Source: Tigriopus japonicus (taxonomy: Eukaryota > Arthropoda > Copepoda > Harpacticoida > Harpacticidae). Taken from it: a DNA stretch of 64,000 nucleotides. The notes beneath the pieces are model-generated. The model saw only the letters and a list, made by a program, of their open reading frames with translations, was not told the origin of the DNA and ran no database searches. The position numbers were made by a program, and so were the translations under genes. Location: positions 770,679 to 834,678 of the forward strand of contig CM021315.1 of the NCBI GenBank assembly GCA_010645155.1, given 5' to 3'. Positions 13,701-25,200 of the stretch are shown piece by piece (position 1 is the stretch's first letter; each line of letters opens with the position of its first letter).

Positions 13701-15224
13701 GTTATTGTTGTCCAAGAGCCGGCGTTTCTTAAACGACGAGTACTTGCCCAAGAACGAGAATCGTGGTACGTCTGGGGCGTTACTTTGAGCTTCCGGCAAA
13801 AGATTAACACCATCCTTGGTCACATGCACTTCTAGACTAGCAGCAAGACAGAGATGGAGTGGGTATTTCCAATGTCAAACATGGTCACACGAGAGTTTGT
13901 CTGCCAAAAGCCAGCTCTTGCCAAGAACAACTTCATGTTTCAAAGATATCTATTTTGACTCGAGAGTTTGACTGCAGAGTTCAGAAACGTGATCAGATAA
14001 TAAACGATACGTACTCATGGAGAATGGTAGGGTGTGCCTGCTTCTGGGCAGCCTGACTCTCGTCCCCTTAGTGTTATCCCCAATGAGAGAGGTGGCTGGA
14101 ATGAACCATTCGGAATGATCATAGACATTGAGACAGAAAAACAACACTCCAATCCATCAGATTGTCAGGTCGCCGAACTTCTTGGTAGTGACCGGTAATT
14201 TCGACCCCTTTGGGCTTGAAATTAACTCATTTCAATTGAACAGACGGAGCCTATTTGGGACAGATAAGGCTTCAAACTATCGGCTCGTCTTTGCCTGTCG
14301 CCTGGTATCCATTCATTTCTTGAAACTAACCGTCATAAAAACAGAATCCTTTACCCAAAAGCTTCTTTGCCCTTTGTTCACATCCGTTTTAGACTGACTG
14401 ACCTTCTTCATCATTAAAAAAGTTCTCCGGATCCTCATGCAACACCAAGGCAGGATTCTAGTCAGTTCTTTGGCGCATGGGTCTTCATTTTATCTCTGAA
14501 TTAAGCCAAATCTAGACCCAATTAGTTTTGACATTTTTTGAGGAAAATCCCAGCTCCTAGGCTTCAGTCGAGGCAAGAGTAATGCAGCTAAGACATGGAG
14601 TTAGTTGGAAATGGGGTAGATAATTACGGTTGACGCTGTTTTCTGAGACCATTTTGAAAAAGATACCCGCAGGGGCTGTCCATCATTGAATTGAGGCTTC
14701 TCCCAAAGGAAAAGCTTGAGCTCACAAAAAAGTGTGATTAGTTAATGATCGTCCTTAACCTCAAAGAGGGGTAGAAAACACCCTCTATTTTCAAGCCACC
14801 CTCTAACACCACCACATCTCCATTTTCCATGAACAATTAAAGCTGTGGCGAGCGACTCCAATTTTGGTAGCATTTTGAAATTTACATTGCCTCAAACACG
14901 TTGATCAGTAAATAGGCGCTCATGAGTCGACTCAAGCATAACGCACACGATGTGGAAGTTGCTCATTATTTGGCAAAAAGCCCTATTTTGGGCAATTCCA
15001 ATTCTTTCCTGGAATCAAATGAAACCTACCTTTTGGCTCGTCTGTCTGACGAGGCAAACGGGGTGCGCCCAAATATAGAACTCTTTAGGAAAATTGGTCA
15101 CGAGAGACGAACGACTCAGAGAGCCTGAAAAGACTTGGAGAAGTCGAGGGAGAGACAAGAGCATGTTTTTGCAATTTGAGTTCAACTCTTCCATTTGTAT
15201 CAGGTGAATTGCTCCAAGTGAAGT

Positions 15225-15234
15225 GGTTGTTGCC
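15225..15234. repeat. Left target-site duplication (GGTTGTTGCC)
   Basis: Identical to 18304-18313 at the other end of the 3.07-kb element. Its outer GG and CC are complementary, so the duplication may be 10 bp with an 88-bp inverted repeat, or 8 bp (GTTGTTGC) with an 89-bp one; the sequence cannot decide. Confidence 0.9.
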
Positions 15235-15322
15235 TATGAGCCCTATATTTCTAACAAAACTTCGTAAACAAACTTTTCAGCGTTGCCAAAATCTGACATC
15301 ATCATGCCAGTTTTAAAGGTCA
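15235..15322 (+). repeat. Left terminal inverted repeat of the 3.07-kb element
   Basis: 88 bp, matched in reverse complement by 18216-18303 at 85 of 88 positions. It includes the shared core CAGCGTTGCCAAAATCTGAC. Confidence 0.95.
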
Positions 15323-17515
15323 GTCGTATGTTAAAACAACATGCCTTACGATAGGGTAGGCAATTCTTCCAAATAGGGTCCACGAACTTACCAGGGGGCA
15401 TCTTCACACAGCAAGTGCAATTGAGATCAGAAAACAGTGAGGAAGTGCTTAGTTTGGGGAATTGTTCAAGAGAATATGCTAGAGCAGGAGAAGTAGAAAC
15501 ATAAGTTGGTTTAAAGAAGGTCATATTTATGATCATCTCATTTTGGATTCTCACTTCTGATTGGTTGGTTCTGATTTAAGAAGAAATAGACCAGAAGAAA
15601 AAAACATGCGCGGAGGAGCAAGAAATAATGAATAATCTTAAATCTTTAAAGCAGCTTCACATTACAAGAACAAAATAAATTTGCTTAACCAAGAGTACTA
15701 AGATCATCTAAGGAGCTAGTGGAACCTTCAAGGTCTAAAAATTATGATCAAATACTTGAAAATCCAAGTGCAAAAAGTGATGCCAAAGGTGTAGATGCAC
15801 TGTCAGAGAGTATTTTGTGGATTTTTTCAAGTTTTAGACTTAACAAGGGTTTTTTCATTGTGTCTTTTGCACTATTCAAGATGCTTTATTTCATCTAATA
15901 AGTCCTTGATCACAATGTTTTATGCAAAGTATGAAAGGCCATTCTTGCACACTATTCTCATCACTAAGAGTGTATTTTGTTTTGGTTTGCTAACACCATG
16001 CGCATTGTGATACTTTGAAATAAATGTTCAAATTGGTTTCAGTCTTATCCAAGAAGATGGTGATATCAAGGAAAATTTACTCACCAAAACTCAAGCCATT
16101 GGCTATGATATCATATCATAACCAATTATGGCTATGACATGTTTGAGAATCGATTCCTCATTATAAATTAGGAATTAATTTGTTTTATCGATAATTTAAA
16201 ACCAAATGAAGAGTATTATGCTTTGTTAGTAAATTGTGGAGGGAAAATCAAAAGGGTAAACCCTCTTGGTAGATATATTAACTTAGAATGAATCCAAGAA
16301 ATAAAGAGTTGATGATTGATCTTCTGGAGAAACAAAAACGGCTAAAAAGCAAGTCACAAACACATCTTAAAAACCTCTTGTTGCTTTGCGGATTTTTTAT
16401 GAAAACAAAGAAAGCTTACAGTCCTGGATGTATTCAATTTAAAAAATTGGTCAGTAGTTACTACAGTTAAAGTTTCAAAGTAAGAATTTTGTATTTCTTC
16501 GTATTATTATTCTCAAATCAAATGTGACTCTTGCGTAAAGAGATATTCTGATGTGTTTTCTGATGAAGAGCAAACTAATCTTTTCTTTTTCATTTTAATC
16601 CAAATATTTTTACATCCAGCTTTGCCTATATTTAAGAACCTTTTATCATCCAAATTCATTTGCGTTAGATGAGTTTTTATTTTGGCTTTAACATAAAAAC
16701 AACATGGTGGGGGAAATATTGTGTTGAAAAAGTACAACCCAAATTGCACAAAAAATGAAGGACAACTGAGAACGCCGATATACCCTGTCAAAACAATTGT
16801 GTCTTTCTTATACTTTGAACCTAAATATTACAGTAATGTGTGGACAGTTTGACATGATCAAACATCCAGTGTCCCTCAATAACTTCTAGGATGGTTTGGA
16901 TTAATTTAGGATGTAATGTAAAGACAAATAAGTGCGAATTTATTACTGGAACATAAAGCAGGAAACGGTCACTTTGATGTCCATTGCCTTTTTCATGCAG
17001 TGTTCTAGATCGCTTAAATCATTGTAAAACCTGGATGAGATGAAGTAAGTTCTACTTGTGCCTGGAGAAAGAGGAGTAGTTTGGAAACATCTCCAACAAA
17101 AAAGAAGTGACATTATTCTGTCCAACACAATTCAAGAGCTCATAGTATTTGGACCATTATTTCCATTTTCGCAAAGGAAAGACACCTTAAAAATGTGGAA
17201 AATTCTTAAATCGTCCAGATTTTCCAATTTGGTTGATAGCATATTAAACATCAATTTCAAAAATAGAAATATTTGTTGTGGGGGGGTCGATTGGATGATA
17301 AGTGTTAAGATACAATGAAACTTTGAAAATACTTTGCTTCAAATTTTGGAATAAAGCTTTCTTATTGGGATGTAGGTGCAATTCTTGGTTGAAAACGGAC
17401 TAAAGGAGACCCTTCTTTCATTTGATTTTTTTAGTCTTAAACCAATGAATGAAAGTATTCTTCTGATTGGAGCCAAACTACTTCTGTAACTACGTTTTTT
17501 CATTTCAATTCAAGC

Positions 17516-17568
17516 CCTTGCTCAAAGAAGCAAGAGCTCATGCCTTTGCTCAAAGGAGCAAGAGCTCT
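17516..17568 (+). repeat. Two-unit tandem repeat of about 26 bp inside the transposon
   Basis: Two adjacent near-identical units, each containing TTGCTCAAAG, then AGCAAGAGCTC. They lie in the AT-rich interior of the 15,235-18,303 element. No function is apparent; it may be a slippage duplication. Confidence 0.75.
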
Positions 17569-18215
17569 CATTTTTTCCAAAATCAAGATAATTTCTCTGT
17601 CTCAAATTATTGTAAGAAAAGGTTTAAAATGCATGCTTTGGTTTATTTCTCGAAAATCTTTATTTCATGAACTTTGAACTGAGTCATCTGATCTGTTGCT
17701 TTTTAGCTTTATCTTTTCGCCGTTATGATTTCTCTATTGTTTTGGTTCTATTGCCTCTGATGTTTCCTTTCCCTTGTTTTTAGGTGTATTTAAAAAGAGC
17801 CTGACAAACTCACAGTGTAAGGGTCACAACAAGTAACAGTAGGGGACTGATAAGTTTATTTTAAGCCAAAGTAATGTTTGGTTAGTTTATGTTGTTGTTA
17901 CTATATTGTTAGTTAATGGGGAAAATACAACGTTAATAGCCATATTTATTCTAAAACACTTAAACTAACCCAAGCTGATCAAAGCCAACCGACATTAAAT
18001 TAACCTTACTTAGTTATGGGTTTCATTGGGCTATTTTCTTGAAATAGCTTTGTAATCTTAGCCACAACCTCTTCCCTGCTTATTCGTCTCTCTTCCCTTG
18101 CTCTTGGTGCTTGCACATGACACCCTCCCCTCCCTAGCGTGTTCGTGGACCTTACTCGGGAATTTCTTTTGTAACACGAGACATCTATTTCGGCATTCTT
18201 ATTTATAAGTATGTT

Positions 18216-18303
18216 TGACCTTTAAAACTGGCATTATGATGTCAGATTTTGGCAACGCTGAAAAGTCTGTTTACGAAGATTTGTTAGAAATATAGGGCTC
18301 ATA
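18216..18303 (-). repeat. Right terminal inverted repeat of the 3.07-kb element
   Basis: Reverse complement of 15235-15322 with three substitutions and no gaps, ending GGGCTCATA next to the right copy of the target duplication. Confidence 0.95.
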
Positions 18304-18313
18304 GGTTGTTGCC
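18304..18313. repeat. Right target-site duplication (GGTTGTTGCC)
   Basis: Exact copy of 15225-15234, immediately outside the right inverted terminus. Confidence 0.9.
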
Positions 18314-18527
18314 TGGCGCTCAGAGCAAATTAGGGTGACTACGAACAAGAGTGACGCACAGGAATCTTGGAGGCAAATTGGGGACTCATGAAGAGCTGCC
18401 ATTACGACGGGAAAGAGATCGACCAGATCTAAGTGCAGGGTCTACTGCTACTACTTCAAGGGAAAGTAATCTGTTCAATTACGACGAGCCTGGATCAGAG
18501 AACAAGAAACTAGGACTTCGTTCTGAT

Positions 18528-19242
18528 TAGTGATGGGAGGCAAACAGGAGCTTGGGCAAGCGGTCCGGTACAGTACCTTGGACTTGCCGAAACTTGGGTC
18601 TACTTGGGTGCCTGTACAAGTATTTTTCCCACCTTACAGGTTTGCCAAATTTGCTAGGAATGAAGACTAAACCTTCGGCATCAGAATTTCAATTAACCAG
18701 AAAGTTTCAGCGAAATAGGGCCCATGCCCTTGTTAGGATGGATTTTTAGATGAAAATACACAATTCAAAGCTTTTGTATCGAGAAATGCAAAAGCTTTTG
18801 AGAATATTTCAAAAAAAAAAAGAGTTGGCATCTTATATTTTTTTCTAGCAACTCTGAGTGACCGAGCTTGTTCCCAAGTGTGACTGTTAAATCTCATTCT
18901 TGATTGGTCCGAAAAGTGTATTCATGTGTGGCTTAGAACCGAAACTAAAGAAAAAACATGGTTTTGCAAATGCTATCCAAATCAAAATATTTTTTGTTTC
19001 ACTTCCACTGTTTATTGCTAAATTATTAAGGTCAAAAGATCATGGATAATGCAACTTGACATTTTTTCTTGTAAGTCACACTGAAAGTATCTTAACTCTT
19101 CAAAGAGCAACTGCCGGCAACTGCATCTTCCAATGTTCCTTGAGCTTGCCAAGTGTATTGGTGTATTGCCCAAGTAATGCTTGTCAACAACTTGTTCTTG
19201 GGTGTTTGTGATGACTCATTACTTGCCCAAGTCACATCACTA
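18528..19242. mobile_element. 715-bp non-autonomous hAT-like element
   Basis: The left end begins TAGTGATGGGAGG and the right end finishes CACATCACTA, giving an 8-bp perfect inverted terminus. Both ends carry a subterminal CTTGGGCAAG-type motif (near 18552 and, inverted, near 19221-19231). The element is bracketed by a perfect 8-bp direct repeat GTTCTGAT (18520-18527 and 19243-19250), which fits the hAT target consensus nTnnnnAn. Short TA(G)-type termini, subterminal repeats and an 8-bp duplication are hAT hallmarks. The interior is AT-rich with no transposase frame, so the copy would depend on an enzyme supplied in trans. It lies only 224 bp from the right end of the 3.07-kb element. Confidence 0.87.
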
Positions 19243-19250
19243 GTTCTGAT

Positions 19251-22200
19251 GTTGTTGCAAGTGGCTGTTATTGGATTACTTTGTGGTCACACTGGTGTAA
19301 CTAAAGTAAGGTTTAGACTTATCTCGTTATTCCGGTTGTGACAAGATTTCGCAGGAAAAAAGCGGAAGACACTAAAGATGCTTGCGACTAAACACTTTTC
19401 ATTAAACCATCTGTGAAATCATGAGGAAATGACTGAAATGAGTGAGAGCTTGTGAGGAGAAATGCATCCATCCAACGTAAGAACACACAGACACCCTCAC
19501 AAAGACACGATGATGAATGGAGACAATTCATCAGAAAACAAAGGAATTTTCCATCCTTGCTCGGTTTATTTTAGCACAAGAACCCTTGTTGTCGTCCTAT
19601 GTTAGTTATCTGTTCGTAATCTGCAAGCTTTACCACGGAAAATGGCTATCTTGTTCGTAATCTCTGGACAAATAGGCCACCGAATGTAACAAAAACAAGG
19701 AAAGTGCAAAACATTATTCTTTCCCCACTTTCAGCGATCTCTTGAAACCATTGGGCTCTTGGTAATCAAACGTCTCCAACATTTCTTGGGTACTATGCCA
19801 TCTTGAAAGGTTCATCGAAATAATATACCGAGCCCGTTTCATGTTTGTTTCAATCTCATGCAGTAACTGCTTTCCAATGCGCTTGTTGAAGACTCTTCTT
19901 CTCGGGATAGGATTGAATATCCAGACAATTTCGACCCGTGGTTGAGAAACTCAAGACTTGTGTGGATTCTAGAAGAACAAATACAAACTTGTCTCGAGTG
20001 GTAATTGATTTTCGAATGGTTCGCTTTCTGTGGACCCCAACTGTCAACACAACTTACTCATGTGGTTTTTTCATCCATACGATTCGCCCCAAGAAGATTG
20101 AAGAAATTTTCAATCAACCTTGGTGTAATTGCCCAAGCGTTTCCGCCACTCAACTTACCAGAGAAAACAAGAGTTTGTAAATGTTTCGGCGCCAATTAAC
20201 AGGGAAAACGAGGGATTAGAATCCATAAGAGAAAAAAACATCACTCGACTTCTCACTTGTAATCCATTAAGACCCGAAGGGTGAAGGGGTGAAACAAGGG
20301 CTTGAATGACAAACAAAACCGAGACATCATTTACTTGCTCTGTCTCTTAACTTCTTCTTGAGCTCTTCGAAGTCAAGAGTACTTGAACTAGTCATCATTT
20401 TCAAATCAGAGCAATCAAAAACTGGTAAGACGGAATTCCGATTGCTACATAACTTGTGTTTCTTCGTTGCTCAACTTGATCATGCACCCTTTTCATCGTA
20501 TTTCTTTTCCACCAGAGTTGGTGAGATAATCATATCTTCCTCTACACAATCCCTAATTACCTGTCTCTCCCGGGTTTGATATCCGAGCCACGCCTCAATC
20601 CTCATTTGTTTCGAAACTAACGACTTGATGGTCACTGACAGTATTTTAAGAAACTCGCCAAGCAAAACGAAGAAAATCATATCCGATTAAGACAAAGAGG
20701 CGTTGTTGCTTCAATGCGGTAATTAAACGCCGGAGGCCGACGCTTTTTTTGCTAGTTTTTGGTAGTCTCTCTCTCCCTCTAAATGATGGTTTCTTTTTTC
20801 CAAAGTTATGACGAAAGGTGTCATCGAGAGTGAAGGCTTGTCAGCTTCCTGTTCATATTATTGACACTTGACAGGTGTTGTTGATCTCTTCATTCGGCAG
20901 GGAGAATAAGAATACCGAAAAGAAATGACTTTCAATAATGACTTTTTAGGCTTTTGTCCTCATTAACACCCTGTCAGAAAGCATCGGTGCTTGCTGGCAT
21001 CTCGTTTTACAAATTGACTTGAAAGATGGGAAGAGAAAGGACTAGAGATCGTCGTTGAGACGCATCGGGATGAAGATGAAATATTGAATGACACGTTAGA
21101 GATCCAGTGTTCCGAGCGAAAATTCTTCGCATTCCCTCTTGTCTGTTGACGATCTTTGAATATCGAGGTGTGTCAGGGTTTGCACCACTTCGTTAGTCGA
21201 CGTCTAGGAAGAACGCGTTTTGTAGGTATGCAAAGCTTTTATTTTAATTGTCCCGCCTCTAGCGTTAAAACCGAATGTTGAAGAGCAGGAGAAAAGGGCC
21301 GCTAGCGAATGACCCTGAGAGTCTTAACGGATCCATTGTTCCACATGCATGCGTCTCCTTTTCTTCTTACACCATTTTCCTTTTGAACCATTTACGTACT
21401 ATTGACGGCATGGGGTACCTGGTTCCATTTCCACACTCTCTCGAAAATGACTGACAAGGGTCCCATGATGATGGAGTTGTTCCGGGAATCGTTTCTCGTT
21501 TTTGGGACTACTACGGCCTTGAGGTCTTGTTTCCAAAAGTTCTTATTACTATTCCGTGACAATTTACATTTTGTTCCTTCCTTCCTTCCTTCCTTCCTTC
21601 CTCCTTGTTCTCTTTTGGCCTGAGTCTTCAAGTGTTTCGTTCCCATATCTTGAAGGTTGGAACAAGGTCCTCTCGTTCGTTTACTCGCTCGCTCGTTCCT
21701 GTCACCAGTTCTCATTACAAAGGGAACGTTTTCCTCTTTTTCCAATATATCCATGACATTGTGGTATAACAACTCTTTTAGAACAAAGTATGAAGCCCTC
21801 GCCATTGGAAACGTTACAGACACCATTATTGGAACCGTGTTCGCTTCTACTACGTTCGTACCTTTTGCCCAAACCTTGAGCACTTAGCCGTTGGGGAAGG
21901 AGCATGTATTTTTCAGAACTTCGGAACGAAGAAACTACGTAATGGACCAACATGAATTTTGACAAATGGACCAAAGACCAGACCCTTTGACTTCCTCTTT
22001 CGTTCTATTTGTGATTGTTCCACAAAATGCTATGGGAACAAATACAAAGACGAATTGCATGACCATTACTGTTCCACTTCCAAAGTACCTTGTGCTTATT
22101 CCCTCTCTAGAGCATTTGCGAATTCTCACGTCACCTTGGCATTTAAGATTCCATTTAAAAAAATCATGATTTTGCCAAGAACAATGAATGAAACATGCCA

Positions 22201-25200
22201 AAGCTTATGAAGAGTTTAATTACAACTACATAATTCAAAGGAATTCATCCACAAATAGGACTGGTGCTTTCACGATAAAACAACATCCAGACAATAATGT
22301 TGAAAAAGAATGTGGCGCTCCAGTATCGATGTATCCAGACACGACATTTGTCAGATTTTTTGTTCCCATATCACCCAATGGAGGTGTTTGCTTTTCGTTC
22401 ATTTCTAACATAATTGAGGCCATTTGTCTAATTCTCAAACACGAGAAGCGCTCCACTCTTTTCGTCCACATTCCGAGTTTAAGGCACGGAAATAAGACGA
22501 GGAAAGCGAAATTGCTTGGGACAAAAGCAAAACTCGAACGGATTGCTTTGATGGTGTAAAATGGGCTCTCATTCAGTTTTGATGCTGTAAGCTCAGTTTC
22601 AAATGTAGTAGTAACAGTAGCTGTAAGAGTACAGCAGTAGTGATGGCGGTGGTCGCCCGAAAAGCATGAAATGCAACCAAAGGGACACAAAGGGCACTTC
22701 TGGAATGGTTTCTCTGCACCCGGGTGGCGCAACTTTTATCATCATCTTCTTCAAGTTGAGAATGCAAAACTTTGCTGCTTGTTCCACGAGGCTCCTCGCC
22801 ACCAGTTCCAGCGTGGATCAACTTCAAAAGTTGCCTAAAGTGAGCAGCTCGAGGACAGACCCACCTAGTAGACCCATTCCTACCCTTGGGGTCCCAAAAT
22901 GTAGAAGAGCTGAAAAGTTATCCTCATCGCGTGGTGGTGCCCAAATTCGCACGCCTCTGAGAAGGCACTTTTTCAATCTTCTCCGGCTAATTATCATTCC
23001 CTGCCTTTGCTCTACCTTGAAACAATCTTTGGCAACGGAATATCAACGTCGGTTAACGTGAATCTTTCATATTTTTCTTTCTCGACTATGTCAAACGGTA
23101 GATCCTCCAAATCTATAGATCAGAACATACAGAAACGTCGCCTCTCCCCATCTTGTTGCATATATTGTCATCGTTCTATGAAAACACTTGACGAGATTGA
23201 CTCACTCCATCCGTCTGCTCGTTCATGAGATGTCGAGTCAAGTAAATGGGTTTTGAAGTCATTGGTCGGACGGACTCTCAACATTTCACATTGTTGGACC
23301 AAATCAAGATGTTCCGTTTCTTCTGTAAGCTGGTGACAGAAATTGCATCTTCACGATGCACTTCCCCTTCCCCATTGAGCTTCTGAGTGCATTCAACGAG
23401 GGTGCGTGCTGCAATAAATATTTTCTCCATATCGTCTCAAGTTTTGACAAGGTTTGCAACAAATTGGTTTAAGCTTCCTTTTATGCCATCAATGAGACCT
23501 CATAGCTTGTATGTGATGTTAACAAGGAAATTTCAGCTTGTTATATCCTTATTTGTTCAAAGATTGCGCGCCCTAGTTATGCTAGAATTATTATTCCATA
23601 AATCTGGTGGCGTCCAACCAACCAAGTAGAAATTGTGAAGAGACACGATAGATAAAATGAGCAGCATGAGAGCTGGAGAGAACCAACTAACCAAATCTCT
23701 TGGTTGCCGAACCAGATGAGTAACTACCTCAATAAGATAGAGATCAGAGCAACCACCAACCCAGACCGACCCTTAAATATGGATAGCTCACGTACACGCC
23801 CTGGGACAGTTCTTGTACACCCTTAGAAGTCTGAACCAAAGCAAAGACTAATTTAATCACGTTGAAGACGCCTATTCTCAAGTGGGGCCTTGTATTTGTG
23901 CAGAACACCCTACTTGAGGATTTATTTCGTCCGGAAAGCACTATTCAGAAGTCCACGTCATATGGTTTGGTTGAGAACCCATAAGGGGTCCTGTGGTAAA
24001 ATATTCCCAGCTGTTAAGATATGCATATGAGGCTCTTAGGCCAATGACTTACGAGCCTGAAGAAGAGCAGCACTGCAGTGTATTGGAGAACCGAAATCAA
24101 ATATTTCATGGGTGACACACTTATCGTCGTCGCCGATCCAATTCCCCCTGAGTCTTTAAGATTCGGTTTTTTGGTTGGTGTCTAAGCATTTAGCAAAATG
24201 CTGACTTAGGCCAAATCATTTTGAGGGTCTTTGTATTCTCCAGTCTCTCCTGAGCACGTTGGGGGTAATGGTTGTATGTAACTTTGCTTGTAGGGAGCAA
24301 TCCTATGGGAAATAGAAGCAGCCTTGCCCTTGATTTGGATTGTTTCTTTTAGCGATGTACTATCAAGACACAAATTAGCTCTTTGGTCCTTCTTGAGATG
24401 AAACTTTTTTGCCCGAATTCATTGCCAAGGCTGTGAGGCTTTATCCTAGAATTTGTCTGGAATTAGATTGTCTTCATTTGGTGCCTATTGCTAGGGTGTG
24501 GACGGTCTTAATCCGCCCACAACATTGTTTCTTGATCTCCATGCGGATTACTTGGCTTGCGCATCAGAGTATTTCTTCCAATTCACTTCCAAATAAGGCC
24601 AGATTGGCACGATGCAATTGCAATTCACTCTCAAATCCCCTCACGATTTGGGGAACAGAATCATTCTGTTAGTGTTGCCCATCTGGCGTGTTTACTGCCA
24701 TTTTAATGGGCTAGTATTCAGGCCACAGACACTAACAACTCGGTGACTCCAAAGATCCGTCCAGCTAATGGTCGATTTGAAGCTTATGTTTGACAAAATA
24801 GTTTTTCTTCCCACATTTCCTTGGGGAATTGACAAAATAACTTGGGAGCAAGAAATAAATTTTGGGATTGGGATCTCGACCAGCTAATTTGGCCTCCATA
24901 TGTTGCTAGATTTCCAGTGGCCAGAATCGGGGCCAAAAAGTCTCAACCCCTCCTTGTCTGGATGTCGATGGTTCCCTCCCAAGACTCCAGAATAACTATT
25001 TAGCCGGCTTCTGGTGGCTGGTCTGGTACTCCATAAGAAGAATTTATGGCCTTATTAATGGAGGGAAATACAAACTAAGCCCTCACTTGAGAAAAAGAAC
25101 ATTAAAAAGCCACCCTCCACACCCCTTCGTTCCTTTTTGGGAGAATACAGATCATTCCATCTACAAAATTAGCCACCGCCGTCTATTACGACCAAAGAGG

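Larger units (their letters stand above)
3930..15224. other. 11 kb without a supportable gene; scattered simple repeats
   Basis: Both strands show only short open frames with no domain-like composition. Visible simple sequence includes an AG run near 6580, GTT repeats at 10439-10475, GGAT repeats at 10683-10720, TTTC repeats at 10876-10891 and five GAC units at 12789-12803. A TATAAAA occurs at 8391-8397 without a credible downstream exon. The region could be intergenic or one or more long introns. Exons shorter than about 60 codons could have been missed. Confidence 0.4.
15235..18303. mobile_element. 3.07-kb DNA transposon with 88-bp terminal inverted repeats, Mutator-like or other 8-10 bp TSD family
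   Basis: The first 88 bp (15235-15322, beginning TATGAGCCCTATATTTC) are the reverse complement of the last 88 bp (18216-18303) with only three mismatches. The element is bracketed by a perfect 10-bp direct repeat. Long inverted termini with an 8-10 bp duplication fit Mutator-like elements; a P-, Merlin- or hAT-type 8-bp duplication is also possible because the duplication edges are ambiguous. The interior is much more AT-rich than the flanks and holds only short frames on both strands (for example near 15795-16010, 16288-16470, 16513-16791 and 17058-17318). None has a transposase motif I can recognise, so the copy is non-autonomous or decayed. Similar termini suggest a recent insertion or gene conversion between ends. 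Confidence 0.93.

Noticed and set aside
21392..21883. 163-codon minus-strand frame
   Set aside because: Part of it is a translated TTCC microsatellite, there is no domain pattern, and the + strand is also open across it.
23600..25080. Possible decayed LTR retrotransposon, with a primer-binding-like TGGTGGCGTCCAACC near 23,607
   Set aside because: No matching pair of long terminal repeats, no target duplication and no enzyme motif; the CCAACCAACC part is also a common simple repeat here.
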